From Fischerella sp. PCC 9431 (GTDB lineage: Bacteria; Cyanobacteriota; Cyanobacteriia; Cyanobacteriales; Nostocaceae), in the NCBI RefSeq assembly GCF_000447295.1, contig NZ_KE650771.1, forward strand, positions 4,772,509 to 4,836,508: a stretch of DNA of 64,000 nt. Reading direction: 5' to 3'. How positions within the stretch are numbered: the stretch's first letter is position 1; each line of letters opens with the position of its first letter. Both the position numbers and the translations under genes were made by a program. The notes under the pieces were generated by a model, which saw nothing but the letters and a program-made list of their open reading frames with translations, searched no databases and was not told the origin of the DNA. This document shows, in pieces, positions 44,244 through 54,586 of the stretch.

Positions 44244-45683
44244 CTAAACTTGTTCCTGAATGTATTGCTGGTAAAACTCTAAAGCAGCCTTGTCAATCGT
44301 GTCGTAGGTTTCAACGGTTTGGATACCGACTGCGTGCAATTTTTCTTGGGGACAATCACCGATTTTGGCAACAAGTACCGCTTTGCAATCTGCGATCGCT
44401 TCGATGATATTTTCCAGAGTGGCTGTTTCGCCATAACCACCTTGGCAATAATGGTCTATTTTACGATGACCGATAAAGCGGACTTCGCTACCATCAACTT
44501 CGTACACCTGGAATTCCTTGGCATGACCGAAGTGTTGATTAACTAAACCACCGCCTTTGGTTGCGACTGCAACTAGAATTTTCGGGCTGTTTTTAACGGG
44601 TGTGGCTACAACCTGTTGTTTGGCAGCTTTGAGTTCTTCTCTAAATTTCTCAATACCTGCGTGAACTTCTTGCCGTTGAGCCAGGTCATATTCTGGAGTC
44701 ATGGCCATGAATTTATCTTTAGTAAATTCTTGGCTGCGGTCTTCTCCCAATAATCCTACCGCATCGGCACGGCATTGACGACAGTGGCGCATCATCTTCA
44801 TGTTACCAGCACAACTGTCTTGCACTGCCTTTAATTCTTTGGGAGTGGGACCACGCTGTCCTGTTAAGCCGAAGTGAGTGCCGTGTTCTGGCGCCGAAAT
44901 CAATGGCATGATGTTGTGCAGAAATGCGCCGTGGGAGCGAATGACTTTATTAACTTCTGCTAAATGTTCGTCATTAATCCCCGGAATCATCACGGAGTTG
45001 ACTTTGCAGAGAATATCGGCTTCTCTGAGGGCTTGCAATCCTTCCATTTGTTTTTCGTGGAGGATTTTTACGCCTTCGATACCTCTGTAACGTTTGCGTT
45101 TGTAGTGAACCCAAGGATAAATCTTAGCACCGATTTCTGGGTCCACCATATTAATGGTGATTGTAACGTGGTCGATATTTAATTGTTTAATGCGATCGAT
45201 ATATTCGGGCAGCATTAAACCATTGGTTGATAAACAAAGTTTGATATCGGGTGCTTGCTCTGCTATCAACTCAAAGGTGCGAAAAGTTCTTTCTGGATTT
45301 GCTAGAGGATCACCAGGACCTGCAATTCCTAAAACGGTGAGTTGGGGAATTTTGCCAGCAATCACTAAAGCTTTGTGTGCTGCTTCTTCTGGTGTCAACA
45401 ATTCACTAACTACGCCGGGACGACTTTCGTTAGCACAATCGTATTTGCGATTACAGTAGTTGCACTGAATATTACAAGCAGGAGCAACTGCTACATGCAA
45501 CCTAGCATAGTGATGGTGAGCTTCTTCGCTATAGCAGGGATGGTTAGCAATGCGCTGTTGAAGCTTTTCATCCATTTCCCCGGTGGCGCTGCTGTTGCAT
45601 CCGCTACCGCAACCACTGGATTTTGATGCGATTGTAGTTTCCGTAATTGGGGAGGTGACGAGTCCTGTAGACGGTGGAGTCAT
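44244..45683 (-). CDS. nifB: NifB, radical SAM FeMo-cofactor synthase
   Basis: A protein of about 479 residues. The radical-SAM motif is [14 protein letters not shown] near residue 75; further cluster-binding residues are in the [11 protein letters not shown] region. The C-terminal 110 residues form a NifX-like domain ([23 protein letters not shown]). It builds NifB-co, the 8Fe core of FeMo-cofactor. I start at the ATG at 45683 ([12 protein letters not shown]), the form in other Nostocales. A GTG at 45719 would add 12 residues; neither has a clear ribosome site. It is first in the nif run. Confidence 0.95.
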   Translation of the reverse strand: MTPPSTGLVTSPITETTIASKSSGCGSGCNSSATGEMDEKLQQRIANHPCYSEEAHHHYARLHVAVAPACNIQCNYCNRKYDCANESRPGVVSELLTPEEAAHKALVIAGKIPQLTVLGIAGPGDPLANPERTFRTFELIAEQAPDIKLCLSTNGLMLPEYIDRIKQLNIDHVTITINMVDPEIGAKIYPWVHYKRKRYRGIEGVKILHEKQMEGLQALREADILCKVNSVMIPGINDEHLAEVNKVIRSHGAFLHNIMPLISAPEHGTHFGLTGQRGPTPKELKAVQDSCAGNMKMMRHCRQCRADAVGLLGEDRSQEFTKDKFMAMTPEYDLAQRQEVHAGIEKFREELKAAKQQVVATPVKNSPKILVAVATKGGGLVNQHFGHAKEFQVYEVDGSEVRFIGHRKIDHYCQGGYGETATLENIIEAIADCKAVLVAKIGDCPQEKLHAVGIQTVETYDTIDKAALEFYQQYIQEQV

Positions 45684-46838
45684 TGAATTTCGCAAGTGTC
45701 GATGGACTTTGGCAGCCACTGTGGGAGATGGAACACTAACCAGTTATCAGTTACTAGTTATCAGTTATCAGTTATCAAAAAATTAATCACTGTTTACTGT
45801 TTACTGATTTATAAGGAATGGAAGTCGCGTCTGTTTATAGCGCTGCCCACCGGGGTTCGGGGTAGGCTATTAACCCTATTTTTCTCGGCTGGTGTGTCAT
45901 GCACAAGATACGGGTGGAATTTGCGCTGACAGCCGCGACTTCTGTTCACAGGGGCATGGTGCTATCTCATCCCTCCACTCACTCATCGCTCCTTGATTTG
46001 GTGCGTCAAGTGATTGGCGATATATGTTTTATATCAGCCGTTAAATAAGAAGGCTGGATGTGCAACTTGGATAAGATTTATTAAATTTATTAAGTTTGTA
46101 CTCAAATTTTCAAACCTCGATTATGAGGGCATAACAAAAGATGAGAAAAATTTTTCGGGTAGGGGTACTAGTATTTTGGGGTGGAAGTACAAGTATTTCT
46201 AGAGGAGGGGACAAGTGTTTTTGTACTCACCTCAAACCCATTCACAACAAGGGTTTCAAAGAAAATTAAGTTTTTTTGAGCTTATTTTTAAGTTGCACTC
46301 ACTAGCTGGAAAAAGGGTATAGGGCTGTAAGGGTGTGGGGGTTTAGGAGGAGTCCTATTTTGATTGGGGCTGCTTGCTTGTCATCGACCGAGGGGCTTAC
46401 TATTAATGCGTTTTCGGAGTTTGGAAATCTGGAGCAGATTACGGACAACTACTCCAGAAATATGCGAAATTCAATTCTGTATCCAACATATCACTTTTTT
46501 TTTGATAATAAATGCGATTTAAAATTTTTTAATTATTGGAAGAAAATGAGGGCGTAAGTATTGCAAAAGCCTGACTCAGAGCGACTTAAAGACGCTTCTA
46601 AGGTTCCAAAATGAGAATAAATTGCAAAAACTAACAGCTATAGTTACTGCTGAACTTTAATCGTCATCAAATGTTGTTTTCTCAATTGCTCAAAATTGCT
46701 AATTGACTATTTATTCGATGGCTGACGATACCAACCATATACCAACTATTCTATATTACTCTCAAAGCGATCGCATTGCATTTGTTTGGAAAATTGGGAA
46801 CGGGGAACAGGATGAGGAATCTACAAAATTCAACTTCA
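45684..46838. other. nifB upstream region with heptamer and AGT-rich repeats
   Basis: About 1.15 kb with no supported gene, between nifB and the downstream end of the Rieske gene, so it must hold the nifB promoter. Near nifB (45738-45780) are GTTATCA heptamer repeats. At 46164-46230 three imperfect units (TACTAGTATTT, TACAAGTATTT, GACAAGTGTTT) are enclosed by the inverted pair AGTACAA/TTGTACT (46186-46192, 46221-46227). At 46323-46361 a stretch resembles 10080-10120 (GGTTTAGGAGGAGTCCTATTTT). I cannot place a start site. Confidence 0.45.
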
Positions 46839-48188
46839 TTAACCTTTCACCTCACGGTTGTAAGGACGTTCAAGGCGCGTTCTGACTTTCTGGGCGATAA
46901 TTGCCAAGATCACAGCTACAACAGAAGCCGATACAATCCCTACTTTGAGCCAACCGTCTGTAATGATCGCGAAAGCTGCGAGTGCGATCGCTATTCCCAC
47001 AAAAGCTTGTTTGAGGCGATCGCTCATTCGATAGGCTTGATTACAAGAACTACAGATATGTATGTGTTGTGACAATCGGTCTAATTTTGAAGTTTGTTGA
47101 TGGCGATCGCTATTATTCTCATGAATATTTTTCGATGTCGAATAGCCTTGATAATATGGCAAAGATAAACCAAACTTATCCAACCACTTGCGATACTCAA
47201 TTACCAAGGTGTCAGATGTTTTGAGTGGTAAAAATATTTCTTTGAGACTATTTCCCAAACGCTGGATTTCTGCTTGTTGTCCGACAACAACCGACATGTC
47301 CTCTTCTAATATTCTGTTTTGGCGGAGGTGTTGGAACCAACGAGGTCTGAAGTGAATAGGGCGATTCATAAAGTTACGATATCTTCTGAGGAGAAGACGA
47401 CATCGACCCTGACCCAGTGGTAGTGAATATATTGCTAATCCTAATAACCAATCTGGGTTTTTAGTAACAAATTGGTAATGAACTAAATTTGGTGCGATAA
47501 AATCAAGCTTTTGACAATTTGTGAAAGGAGTAGACTCTCCTGCTATGCGCCATTTACCATAAATACCCCGAACTGAATTTTCAACCACTTCTATATCTAA
47601 TGGTTGAGCATATTTGCGATTTCCATCGCTTCCATCGTGGGCGATAAAGACGTGAGCTGGATCTATGACATTTTCGATTAAAAAGCTTTGATCATAAGGA
47701 AGATCACGCATATAATCCATGCTGACAGTTCCTGGTTGGTCTAACTCAGCTATGGCTGGAATACGTTTTTCATCAGCAGTAACTGTTGCACTAGCCCACA
47801 CCCAAATCATGCTTTGATGTTCTACAACCGGAAACGATCGCACACAAGCATTAGCAGGAATTTTGGCATCTTTCGGTAATTGCGGAATATGCAAACACTC
47901 GCCACCACTACCAAACTGCCAACCGTGGTATAAACATTCTATTTTGCCATCGATAATCTGTCCATCCGAGAGTTTGGCAGCACGATGAGGACAGCGATCG
48001 CTTAAACAAACCAGCTGTCCATCTTGATTTTTAAATAAGACAAATGGTTCTTCGTATAAAGAAAAACTATAAGGACGATTTTTTGGTAAATCTTGTATAA
48101 AACATATGGGATACCAGCATTCTTGCCAGTGAAATTCTTGTTCTTGCTCAGGTAGGGCAAAATCTAGAGTATTGATTTCTACTGTCAT
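46839..48188 (-). CDS. Rieske non-heme oxygenase, PaO/Tic55/Lls1-like
   Basis: A 449-residue oxygenase. The Rieske [2Fe-2S] centre is CPHRAAKLSDG with CLYHGWQF; the mononuclear iron site is ENVIDPAHVFIAHDG. The C-terminal part has a CSSC pair (IHICSSCNQAYR) and two membrane segments (FVGIAIALAAFAIITDGW; VGIVSASVVAVILAIIAQ), the architecture of plant pheophorbide a oxygenase, Tic55 and related chlorophyll-metabolism enzymes. It probably hydroxylates a tetrapyrrole or other membrane substrate at the membrane. The substrate is unknown. Confidence 0.88.
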   Translation of the reverse strand: MTVEINTLDFALPEQEQEFHWQECWYPICFIQDLPKNRPYSFSLYEEPFVLFKNQDGQLVCLSDRCPHRAAKLSDGQIIDGKIECLYHGWQFGSGGECLHIPQLPKDAKIPANACVRSFPVVEHQSMIWVWASATVTADEKRIPAIAELDQPGTVSMDYMRDLPYDQSFLIENVIDPAHVFIAHDGSDGNRKYAQPLDIEVVENSVRGIYGKWRIAGESTPFTNCQKLDFIAPNLVHYQFVTKNPDWLLGLAIYSLPLGQGRCRLLLRRYRNFMNRPIHFRPRWFQHLRQNRILEEDMSVVVGQQAEIQRLGNSLKEIFLPLKTSDTLVIEYRKWLDKFGLSLPYYQGYSTSKNIHENNSDRHQQTSKLDRLSQHIHICSSCNQAYRMSDRLKQAFVGIAIALAAFAIITDGWLKVGIVSASVVAVILAIIAQKVRTRLERPYNREVKG

Positions 48189-48321
48189 GGAAGTAAGATA
48201 GGATGCGTTATGCTTTTAACCTAACATGACATGTTATCTGCTGGTGCATGAGGCATTTATAATATTCTGAACAAAATAATTAACACATCCTACTACGGTA
48301 ATTTGATTTTTATTTTATCTT

Positions 48322-49059
48322 CTACTTTGTTGCGCCCAAATAAGTTGCTAGAGCTTCAGAACCACCGATGTGTTGACCATCAACAAACACTTGGGGAACA
48401 GTTGTTGCGCCTGCGATCGCTTTTAAGGAATGAGTCGTTGCATCTTTACCCAAGACAATTTCTTCGTAGTCTAAACCATTTTGCTTGAGCATTTCTTTGG
48501 CACGCGCACAGTAGGGACAACCGGGTTTTGTAAACAGAGAAACCAACTTCGGCTTGACTGCACCTGGGTTAATATATCTCAACATCGTTTCAGCATCAGA
48601 TACCTTAAAGGGATCACCTGGTTCTTCAGGTTCAATGAACATTTTTTCGACAACGCCATCTTTGACTAACATGGAATAGCGCCAAGACCGTTTGCCAAAT
48701 CCCAGGTCTGATTTATCAACCAGCATACCCATGCCTTCAGTAAAATCACCATTGCCATCGGGTATAAAAGTTAGATTTTCTGCTTCCTGATCCTTTGCCC
48801 ATTCATTCATTACAAAGGTATCATTGACAGACATACAGACAATTTCATCTACACCGTTGTCTTTGAAGGTTTTCGCCAATTGATTGTAGCCCGGAACATG
48901 AGCTGATGAGCAAGTAGGTGTAAAAGCCCCAGGCAGAGAAAAAACTACAACAGTCTTACCTTTAAACAATTCATCAGTTGTTACATTCACCCACTGATCA
49001 TTGCGACGCAGACGAAAGGTGGTATTGGGAACTCTTTTTCCTTCATTATTTGGCAACAT
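48322..49059 (-). CDS. peroxiredoxin-glutaredoxin fusion (hybrid Prx5)
   Basis: A 245-residue fusion. Residues 1-160 are a Prx5/AhpE-like peroxiredoxin with peroxidatic Cys50 in [15 protein letters not shown]. Residues about 170-245 are a glutaredoxin with the active site CPYC (181-184) and [18 protein letters not shown]. Such hybrids reduce peroxides with glutathione as donor, the attached Grx recycling the Prx. It is monocistronic. In heterocystous strains such enzymes help protect against oxidative stress. Confidence 0.93.
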   Translation of the reverse strand: MLPNNEGKRVPNTTFRLRRNDQWVNVTTDELFKGKTVVVFSLPGAFTPTCSSAHVPGYNQLAKTFKDNGVDEIVCMSVNDTFVMNEWAKDQEAENLTFIPDGNGDFTEGMGMLVDKSDLGFGKRSWRYSMLVKDGVVEKMFIEPEEPGDPFKVSDAETMLRYINPGAVKPKLVSLFTKPGCPYCARAKEMLKQNGLDYEEIVLGKDATTHSLKAIAGATTVPQVFVDGQHIGGSEALATYLGATK

Positions 49060-49215
49060 AATTTAAGTTTACTCCTGGGAAACTTGCTAACTAAAGCGTA
49101 CTCAGTATGAGTACAGATGTCAAGTGATTCCTCTATCTTTGGTAGGGATGAATCAGTGAACAGTTACCAGTTACCAGTTTAATTTGATAACTGGTAACTG
49201 TTCACTGTTAACTGA

Positions 49216-51162
49216 TTAAGACTCGCGTCCCGAAGCCCAAGTATCACGCCATTTTACAGTACCCTCGTTAGCAATTACCCAGCGTCGAGAAACTAGATTT
49301 TCCCGTAGGGGAGAACCTCCTTCGCGCCACATAGCATATTTGTAGCTGATTAGCTTACCAGCACTTTCATCAAAGGGAATTTCCGCAAACCAGGTGTTGG
49401 AGTTAATGTATTCTAGGGGGTAGGCTTTGCCGATGTCCCAGTTACCAAGTTCGGGACAATCTCCTGTCACTACGATGGTTTCTCCGGGTTGAGTGCATAC
49501 GCCATTGAGTTGTACCCTGATAATAGTTTGGGCTTTGACACGTTCACCGACATGACTGATGGCGATCGCTTCTTTGGGTGCAAGTTCCAAATTGTAAATC
49601 TTACCGTCTTTCACCTCAAATTTGCGTCCGGTTAATAAACAAGTATGTTCCCGATCTGGTAATTCAGTGTCAACGACTTCTAGGGTGACAGCATCACCTC
49701 TATTTAATGCGACAAAACAACGAGAGTCACGATAGCGGCGCACATAACAATAAACATCTGGTGTGATATATTTTTGCCATTGACTACCCATTGATACTGC
49801 TGGGTTGAGACGGCGTAGTCCTGAAAGTTTGCGGATATCTCGATAAATGGGAGTATCAGTATCCCACGATTCCATCATCGGACGATTGTAGGGATCGTTG
49901 TTGCCGTAGATATTATCATCACCATTAGTATCATTATGTAGGTATTGTTCTGTGCCATAAAATATGCAAGGGATACCACGAGTGGTCATCAACAAAATCA
50001 CCGCCAACCTCAAGATTTCGGGATCAGGGTTGATAGTTTGAAAACGGTGCATGTCATGATTGTCGATAAAAGTGATGAGTTCGGTTGCACCGTTATAGCG
50101 ATAGTCTAGATCTAGAACGTTCTGAACCAAGTAAAAACCTTGCTCATCATACTTGGCTAAACCTTGGCGAATTGCCATACACAAGCCAAAATCGAGGATA
50201 CTCATCCCAGAGTTGTTGACGAATTCTACAGCGCGATCGTCGTTAGGATTGCTGTAAATCCATTCGCCAAAAATAAACACATCTGGTTTGTGATTGTACA
50301 TCTCACCATTAAACTCTTGCCAAAACCAAATTGGCATATGCTTAACAGTATCTACTCGCAGCGCATCCACACCCCGATCTAACCACTGTTTAATTGCAGA
50401 CTTAATATAGTTGCGGTAGTGAATATTATTTTCGTTAAAAGTTGCTAGTCCTGATAATTCACAATTTTGGACTTGCCAATCGTCTTCCCAATTGGTAACT
50501 TCACCGTAATGGTGATACCAATGGTCTTGGTCATCATTAAAATCCGCTATTTTTACTCCATCATCATATAATTCGCCCTTACTACCACCAGTGTCTGGGC
50601 TACTATGATTGCAGACAATATCCAACACAAGTTTCATCTTGCGGTTATGCAATTCTGCAATTAGGCGATCAAAAACAGTGTTTTTCTGATCTTGAGTGTT
50701 GTTGAGAGAAGGATCATCATCAGCAGCAATATAGCGGGGATTGATGCGTTTAAAATCTTTTGTCCAATAGCCATGAATAGCAGCACTTTCAATAAATAAT
50801 TCTTCCACCTGTTCAAATAAAGGAGTTAACCAAATCGCAGTGACTCCTAAATTCTTGAGATAATCGAGTTTGTCAATCACTCCTTGCAAATCTCCACCCC
50901 AGTACTTACCCCATTCCTGACGATTGGGATCATAAAGTTCTGCATTTATTCCTTGACTATTGTCAGGATCACCATCATAAAAACGGTCAACGACAATAAA
51001 GTAAAGCGTTTCTTGGCGGAATTCAATATCTCTTGTGTAGAGAAATTCTAAGTCAATTTCTGTCTCTGATGGTGGTGTTTGGATAATTGCTTCGACTTCT
51101 GCTGTTGGGTTTTCGACTTTATATTGAGCATCTGAAGTTTGAGAAGGAGGATTTGCTACCAT
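49216..51162 (-). CDS. GH13 alpha-amylase family enzyme with C-terminal CBM20
   Basis: A 648-residue glycoside hydrolase. GH13 regions are seen in order: LVLDIVCNHSS, GVDALRVDTVKH (nucleophile Asp), FIFGEW (acid Glu), and LITFIDNHDMHRF (third Asp). The last about 100 residues (VQLNGVCTQPGETIVVTGDC and ELGNWDIGKAYPL) form a CBM20 starch-binding domain. No signal peptide, so it probably acts on internal glycogen or related glucans. It lies alone upstream of the Prx-Grx gene. Confidence 0.93.
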   Translation of the reverse strand: MVANPPSQTSDAQYKVENPTAEVEAIIQTPPSETEIDLEFLYTRDIEFRQETLYFIVVDRFYDGDPDNSQGINAELYDPNRQEWGKYWGGDLQGVIDKLDYLKNLGVTAIWLTPLFEQVEELFIESAAIHGYWTKDFKRINPRYIAADDDPSLNNTQDQKNTVFDRLIAELHNRKMKLVLDIVCNHSSPDTGGSKGELYDDGVKIADFNDDQDHWYHHYGEVTNWEDDWQVQNCELSGLATFNENNIHYRNYIKSAIKQWLDRGVDALRVDTVKHMPIWFWQEFNGEMYNHKPDVFIFGEWIYSNPNDDRAVEFVNNSGMSILDFGLCMAIRQGLAKYDEQGFYLVQNVLDLDYRYNGATELITFIDNHDMHRFQTINPDPEILRLAVILLMTTRGIPCIFYGTEQYLHNDTNGDDNIYGNNDPYNRPMMESWDTDTPIYRDIRKLSGLRRLNPAVSMGSQWQKYITPDVYCYVRRYRDSRCFVALNRGDAVTLEVVDTELPDREHTCLLTGRKFEVKDGKIYNLELAPKEAIAISHVGERVKAQTIIRVQLNGVCTQPGETIVVTGDCPELGNWDIGKAYPLEYINSNTWFAEIPFDESAGKLISYKYAMWREGGSPLRENLVSRRWVIANEGTVKWRDTWASGRES

Positions 51163-51758
51163 AGTAAGTTGATAAATTAATTAAATTGATAATTAGATTG
51201 TCAAGAAACGCGGATTTCGAGATATTGATGAATTGATTATCTGATTGTACGCTTCTTTCCATCGCAAGTATCTAGTTATTTATTCAAAAAACACATCTAT
51301 CCTTAGTTAGGCTTTCTTCGGACTTACGATAGATTTACGAACCATTATTGATTGTATATATTAACTAGTTATTATCTATTATTTAATTCTTGCATATTTA
51401 TCTGAAAAAATATTAGTTGATTGTGTCTAAAACTGAGGCTTAAATTATTATTATCATACTCCCAAGGAGTTATTTTTTGTGTTTGCCGTTCTCTATTACC
51501 TCCCTTTAATAGCAAGTTCAGAAATAAAATCGAATTCTATACTTTGATTTATTCCCAAGGACTGAGTTAAAGTTAATTGAATTAATGAGTAAAATGGTCT
51601 ATGATTCGCATTTAGTGATATATGGGATTCCTAAATCGTGAACAAGCAGCTCCCGGAATTCTTGTAGAAGTTGGGGATCTGGTCTCTCAATTTTCACAGC
51701 CTCTTTAGGATTGCTGTATAAAAATATTAAACTCTTAAAATATTCAGAGGATAACAAT
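51163..51758. other. intergenic region with possible gene remnant
   Basis: About 600 bp between divergent genes. Most is AT-rich without coding signal. On the minus strand, 51599-51712 reads like a real protein end (KIERPDPQLLQEFRELLVHD, continuing LGIPYITKCES and a stop), but it lacks a start and overlaps the antiporter's 5' end, so I treat it as a possible remnant only. Confidence 0.35.
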
Positions 51759-53843
51759 TTGCTACTACAAAGCCCAATAATTGCATTCACGATCCTGCTA
51801 TTAGTCATCTTCACTGTACCACCGATTTTTGAAAAGCTACGGCTACCCGGATTGGTCGGTTTGTTAATCGCAGGTGTCTTACTTGGTGAGAATGGACTGA
51901 AGTTACTAAACTCAGAATCTGAAACAATTAAGTTGCTATCAGATATTGGGAAAGTTTACTTAATGTTTGTAGCAGGTTTAGAGATTGACCTTGAGCAGTT
52001 CCGTAAAACGAGAAATCGCTCAATCGGATTTGGTCTTCTAACATTCTTAGCGCCATTAATTGCTGGAATTGCTGTTGGCAGATTGTTTAATTTTAGTTGG
52101 AATACTTCTGTTTTAATAGGTTCTTTACTGGCTTCTCATACTTTGTTGGCATATCCAATTGTCAGTCGCTTGGGTGTGGTGACAAATGAAGCGGTGACAG
52201 TGACAATTGGTGCGACAATTTTTACTGATACTGGTGCTTTGTTAGTCTTAGCAATTTGTGTTGGGATTCATGGTGGAGAATTTACAGCCCTGAGTTTAAT
52301 CACTCTTTTAGGGGGATTAGCTATTTACTCTGTTGTTGTTTTATTTGGTTTTGATTGGGCAGGAAAAGAATTTTTTAGACGTTCTGGTGATGAACAAGGT
52401 AATCAATTTTTATTTATATTGTTGGCATTATTTATAGCATCTGTTGGAGCGCAGGTCATTGGTGTTGAAAAAATTGTTGGTGCATTTTTAGCAGGTTTAG
52501 CTGTCAATGATGTTTTAGGACGTAGCCCTGTTAAAGAAAAAGTCGAGTTTGTCGGTAGTGTTTTATTTATCCCTTGTTTTTTTGTAGACATGGGATTATT
52601 AATTGATATTCCTGCTTTTATCAAAACCCTCAGTTCTATTTGGTTAGCTGGGGCAATTGTAGTGGCGTTAATTGGTAGTAAATTCATCGCTGCATTTCTA
52701 GCCAAATTACTATATCGCTATAACATACCAGAAATGCTGACGATGTGGTCATTGTCACTACCACAAGTAGCAGCTACACTAGCAGCAGCTTTAGTTGCCT
52801 ATGAAACAGTTAATCCTGCGGGTGAACGCTTAATTAATGATGGTGTATTGAATAGCATCATTGTCTTAATGTTGGTAACTGCGATCCTTGGCCCAGTCAT
52901 TACAGCACGATTTGCAACTAGGTTGACGGTTTCTCAAACTGACTGGGCAAAAGATAAACTATCTACGTGGTGGCAAGCAGATAGTTATGATAATAATGAT
53001 GTGAATTTGAGTGCAGAAACCCAATATCCATTCACTGTTGTTGTTCCCTTATATAATCCCCAAACTCAGCGCTATTTGATCGAAATGGCTGCACTATTGG
53101 CGCGTCACGAATCAGGGAAGATTGTTCCACTAGCGATCGCCAAAGGTCATGTACAAATGGATGATCCGCGCTTAAAAATAGCACTGGATCACAGTCAGCA
53201 ACGTTTAAAGGATGTTTTGGAAATTAGTCAAGAATTTGATGTGGAAGTATCACCAGCCATCCGGATTGATGACGATGTTGCTTTGGGAATTTGTCGTGCT
53301 AGTCGCGAACAAAACGCCAGTTTAGTTGTCATGGGTTGGTCGCGCAATATGGGCATTCGCGCCCGCTTATTTGGTAATGTGATCGATAGCGTGTTTTGGT
53401 CTTCTCACTGTCCGGTAGCTGTGACAAGATTGTTGAATAGTCCTACTACTATCCAACGTATTCTTGTACCAGTGGGAGATTTGTCACGTCAAACAGTCGG
53501 TGCTGTCAGATTTGCCCAAATTTTAGCAGACGCGAATCGAGCAGAAGTAGTACTCTTACATGTGGGCGATCGCAGAACACCCGAAATTCAAGTTGAGAAG
53601 TTTAAGTCCGAACTGTCTGGTATCGCTTCTGAAAGTAAATTACAAGTAAATACAGACATTCAAACAATTACTAGTGATGATGTGGCTAGAGTAATTATTC
53701 GTGAAGCCAAAACATTTGATTTGGTAATTTTGCGATCGACTCGTTATCGTACCGCCGGTGGATTAGCGGTCAGCGAAGTCACAAGTCAGGTAATTAAAGA
53801 GTTGACTTGCTCAATTGTACTGCTAGGAGAACCTCATTCTTGA
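51759..53843 (+). CDS. Kef/NhaP-type cation:proton antiporter with two C-terminal USP domains
   Basis: A CPA2-type antiporter of about 694 residues. The first half has 11-12 membrane segments including LRLPGLVGLLIAGVLLGENG, GKVYLMFVAGLEIDLEQFRK and VEKIVGAFLAGLAVNDVLG. The second half has two UspA-like domains (one starting FTVVVPLYNPQTQRYLIEMA, one starting RILVPVGDLSRQTVGAV). It exchanges K+ or Na+ for protons and may respond to nucleotides. The frame is open from a TTG at 51711; I prefer the TTG at 51759 because CAGAGGA lies 6-7 bases before it. Confidence 0.88.
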   Translation: MLLQSPIIAFTILLLVIFTVPPIFEKLRLPGLVGLLIAGVLLGENGLKLLNSESETIKLLSDIGKVYLMFVAGLEIDLEQFRKTRNRSIGFGLLTFLAPLIAGIAVGRLFNFSWNTSVLIGSLLASHTLLAYPIVSRLGVVTNEAVTVTIGATIFTDTGALLVLAICVGIHGGEFTALSLITLLGGLAIYSVVVLFGFDWAGKEFFRRSGDEQGNQFLFILLALFIASVGAQVIGVEKIVGAFLAGLAVNDVLGRSPVKEKVEFVGSVLFIPCFFVDMGLLIDIPAFIKTLSSIWLAGAIVVALIGSKFIAAFLAKLLYRYNIPEMLTMWSLSLPQVAATLAAALVAYETVNPAGERLINDGVLNSIIVLMLVTAILGPVITARFATRLTVSQTDWAKDKLSTWWQADSYDNNDVNLSAETQYPFTVVVPLYNPQTQRYLIEMAALLARHESGKIVPLAIAKGHVQMDDPRLKIALDHSQQRLKDVLEISQEFDVEVSPAIRIDDDVALGICRASREQNASLVVMGWSRNMGIRARLFGNVIDSVFWSSHCPVAVTRLLNSPTTIQRILVPVGDLSRQTVGAVRFAQILADANRAEVVLLHVGDRRTPEIQVEKFKSELSGIASESKLQVNTDIQTITSDDVARVIIREAKTFDLVILRSTRYRTAGGLAVSEVTSQVIKELTCSIVLLGEPHS

Positions 53844-53866
53844 TTAATTAAGTAGTTAGGCAAAGA

Positions 53867-54445
53867 TCACTGTGCTATTCGAGGTTGCTGTTGCAGTCGG
53901 TACATATGATTAAACAAATTCCAGCAATACTCTTCTGGTAATCCGCAGGTAACAGCACCCCGAAGGACAACGTTAAAATACCAATCGTTAGGTGCATGTT
54001 CTTTGGCTAACTTGTCAACTACCACATAAGTACGGACAGTTTTGTAAATCTGTTCTTGACAGTGAATGTCCACAAATTCCTGGCGATAACCTCCACGGGG
54101 AACCTCTTCTCGTTCATCCAAGCGATCACTAATTCGCCAAGGTAGTTGATAAAGCACACCATGCACTGTGCTAGCTGGATCTTGAATTATATCGAGTACG
54201 CCACACTTACGAAATGTAGAATAGCGATAAAATCCCAGCCGATAGCCTTTGAGTGTAGCAGGCCCAATTACATAACTGTGGGTATTTTCGCCAAGCGATC
54301 GCTTTAAATCCACAGGACACATACAAGAACCGTAAGCAAAGTACAAAAACATTGGTTCTTGCTGTTGCTGTAGTTCCACGCCTATGCTGGCAGCACTGCT
54401 AGAATGTACCCAAGTATGATGTAAATTTCTACCTTGCTTACTCAT
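53867..54445 (-). CDS. gamma-glutamylcyclotransferase-like (GGCT) protein
   Basis: A 192-residue protein whose residues 32-185 match the GGCT/AIG2 fold: the substrate loop YFAYGSCMCP and the acidic catalytic region LDEREEVPRGGYRQEFV. Members cyclise gamma-glutamyl amines or act on related substrates. The first 31 residues (MSKQGRNLHHTWVHSSS...) are an unusual extension; an internal ATG at 54352 (MFLYFAYG) would remove it. It converges with the antiporter gene. Confidence 0.82.
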   Translation of the reverse strand: MSKQGRNLHHTWVHSSSAASIGVELQQQQEPMFLYFAYGSCMCPVDLKRSLGENTHSYVIGPATLKGYRLGFYRYSTFRKCGVLDIIQDPASTVHGVLYQLPWRISDRLDEREEVPRGGYRQEFVDIHCQEQIYKTVRTYVVVDKLAKEHAPNDWYFNVVLRGAVTCGLPEEYCWNLFNHMYRLQQQPRIAQ

Positions 54446-54586
54446 TGATCTCTATAAGTATCAACTACAATCAGTGATTATACTCTAGGTTAACAATAGT
54501 ATATCCGAAAATACATCTAAATCTTGATAAAGAAACCGTGTTTTCATCATTAATCACTGATAACTGGTAACTGTTCACTGACTCAA

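Noticed and set aside
46014..46557. Small plus-strand frames in the nifB upstream region
   Set aside because: No ribosome sites or homology signal; they run through repeats.
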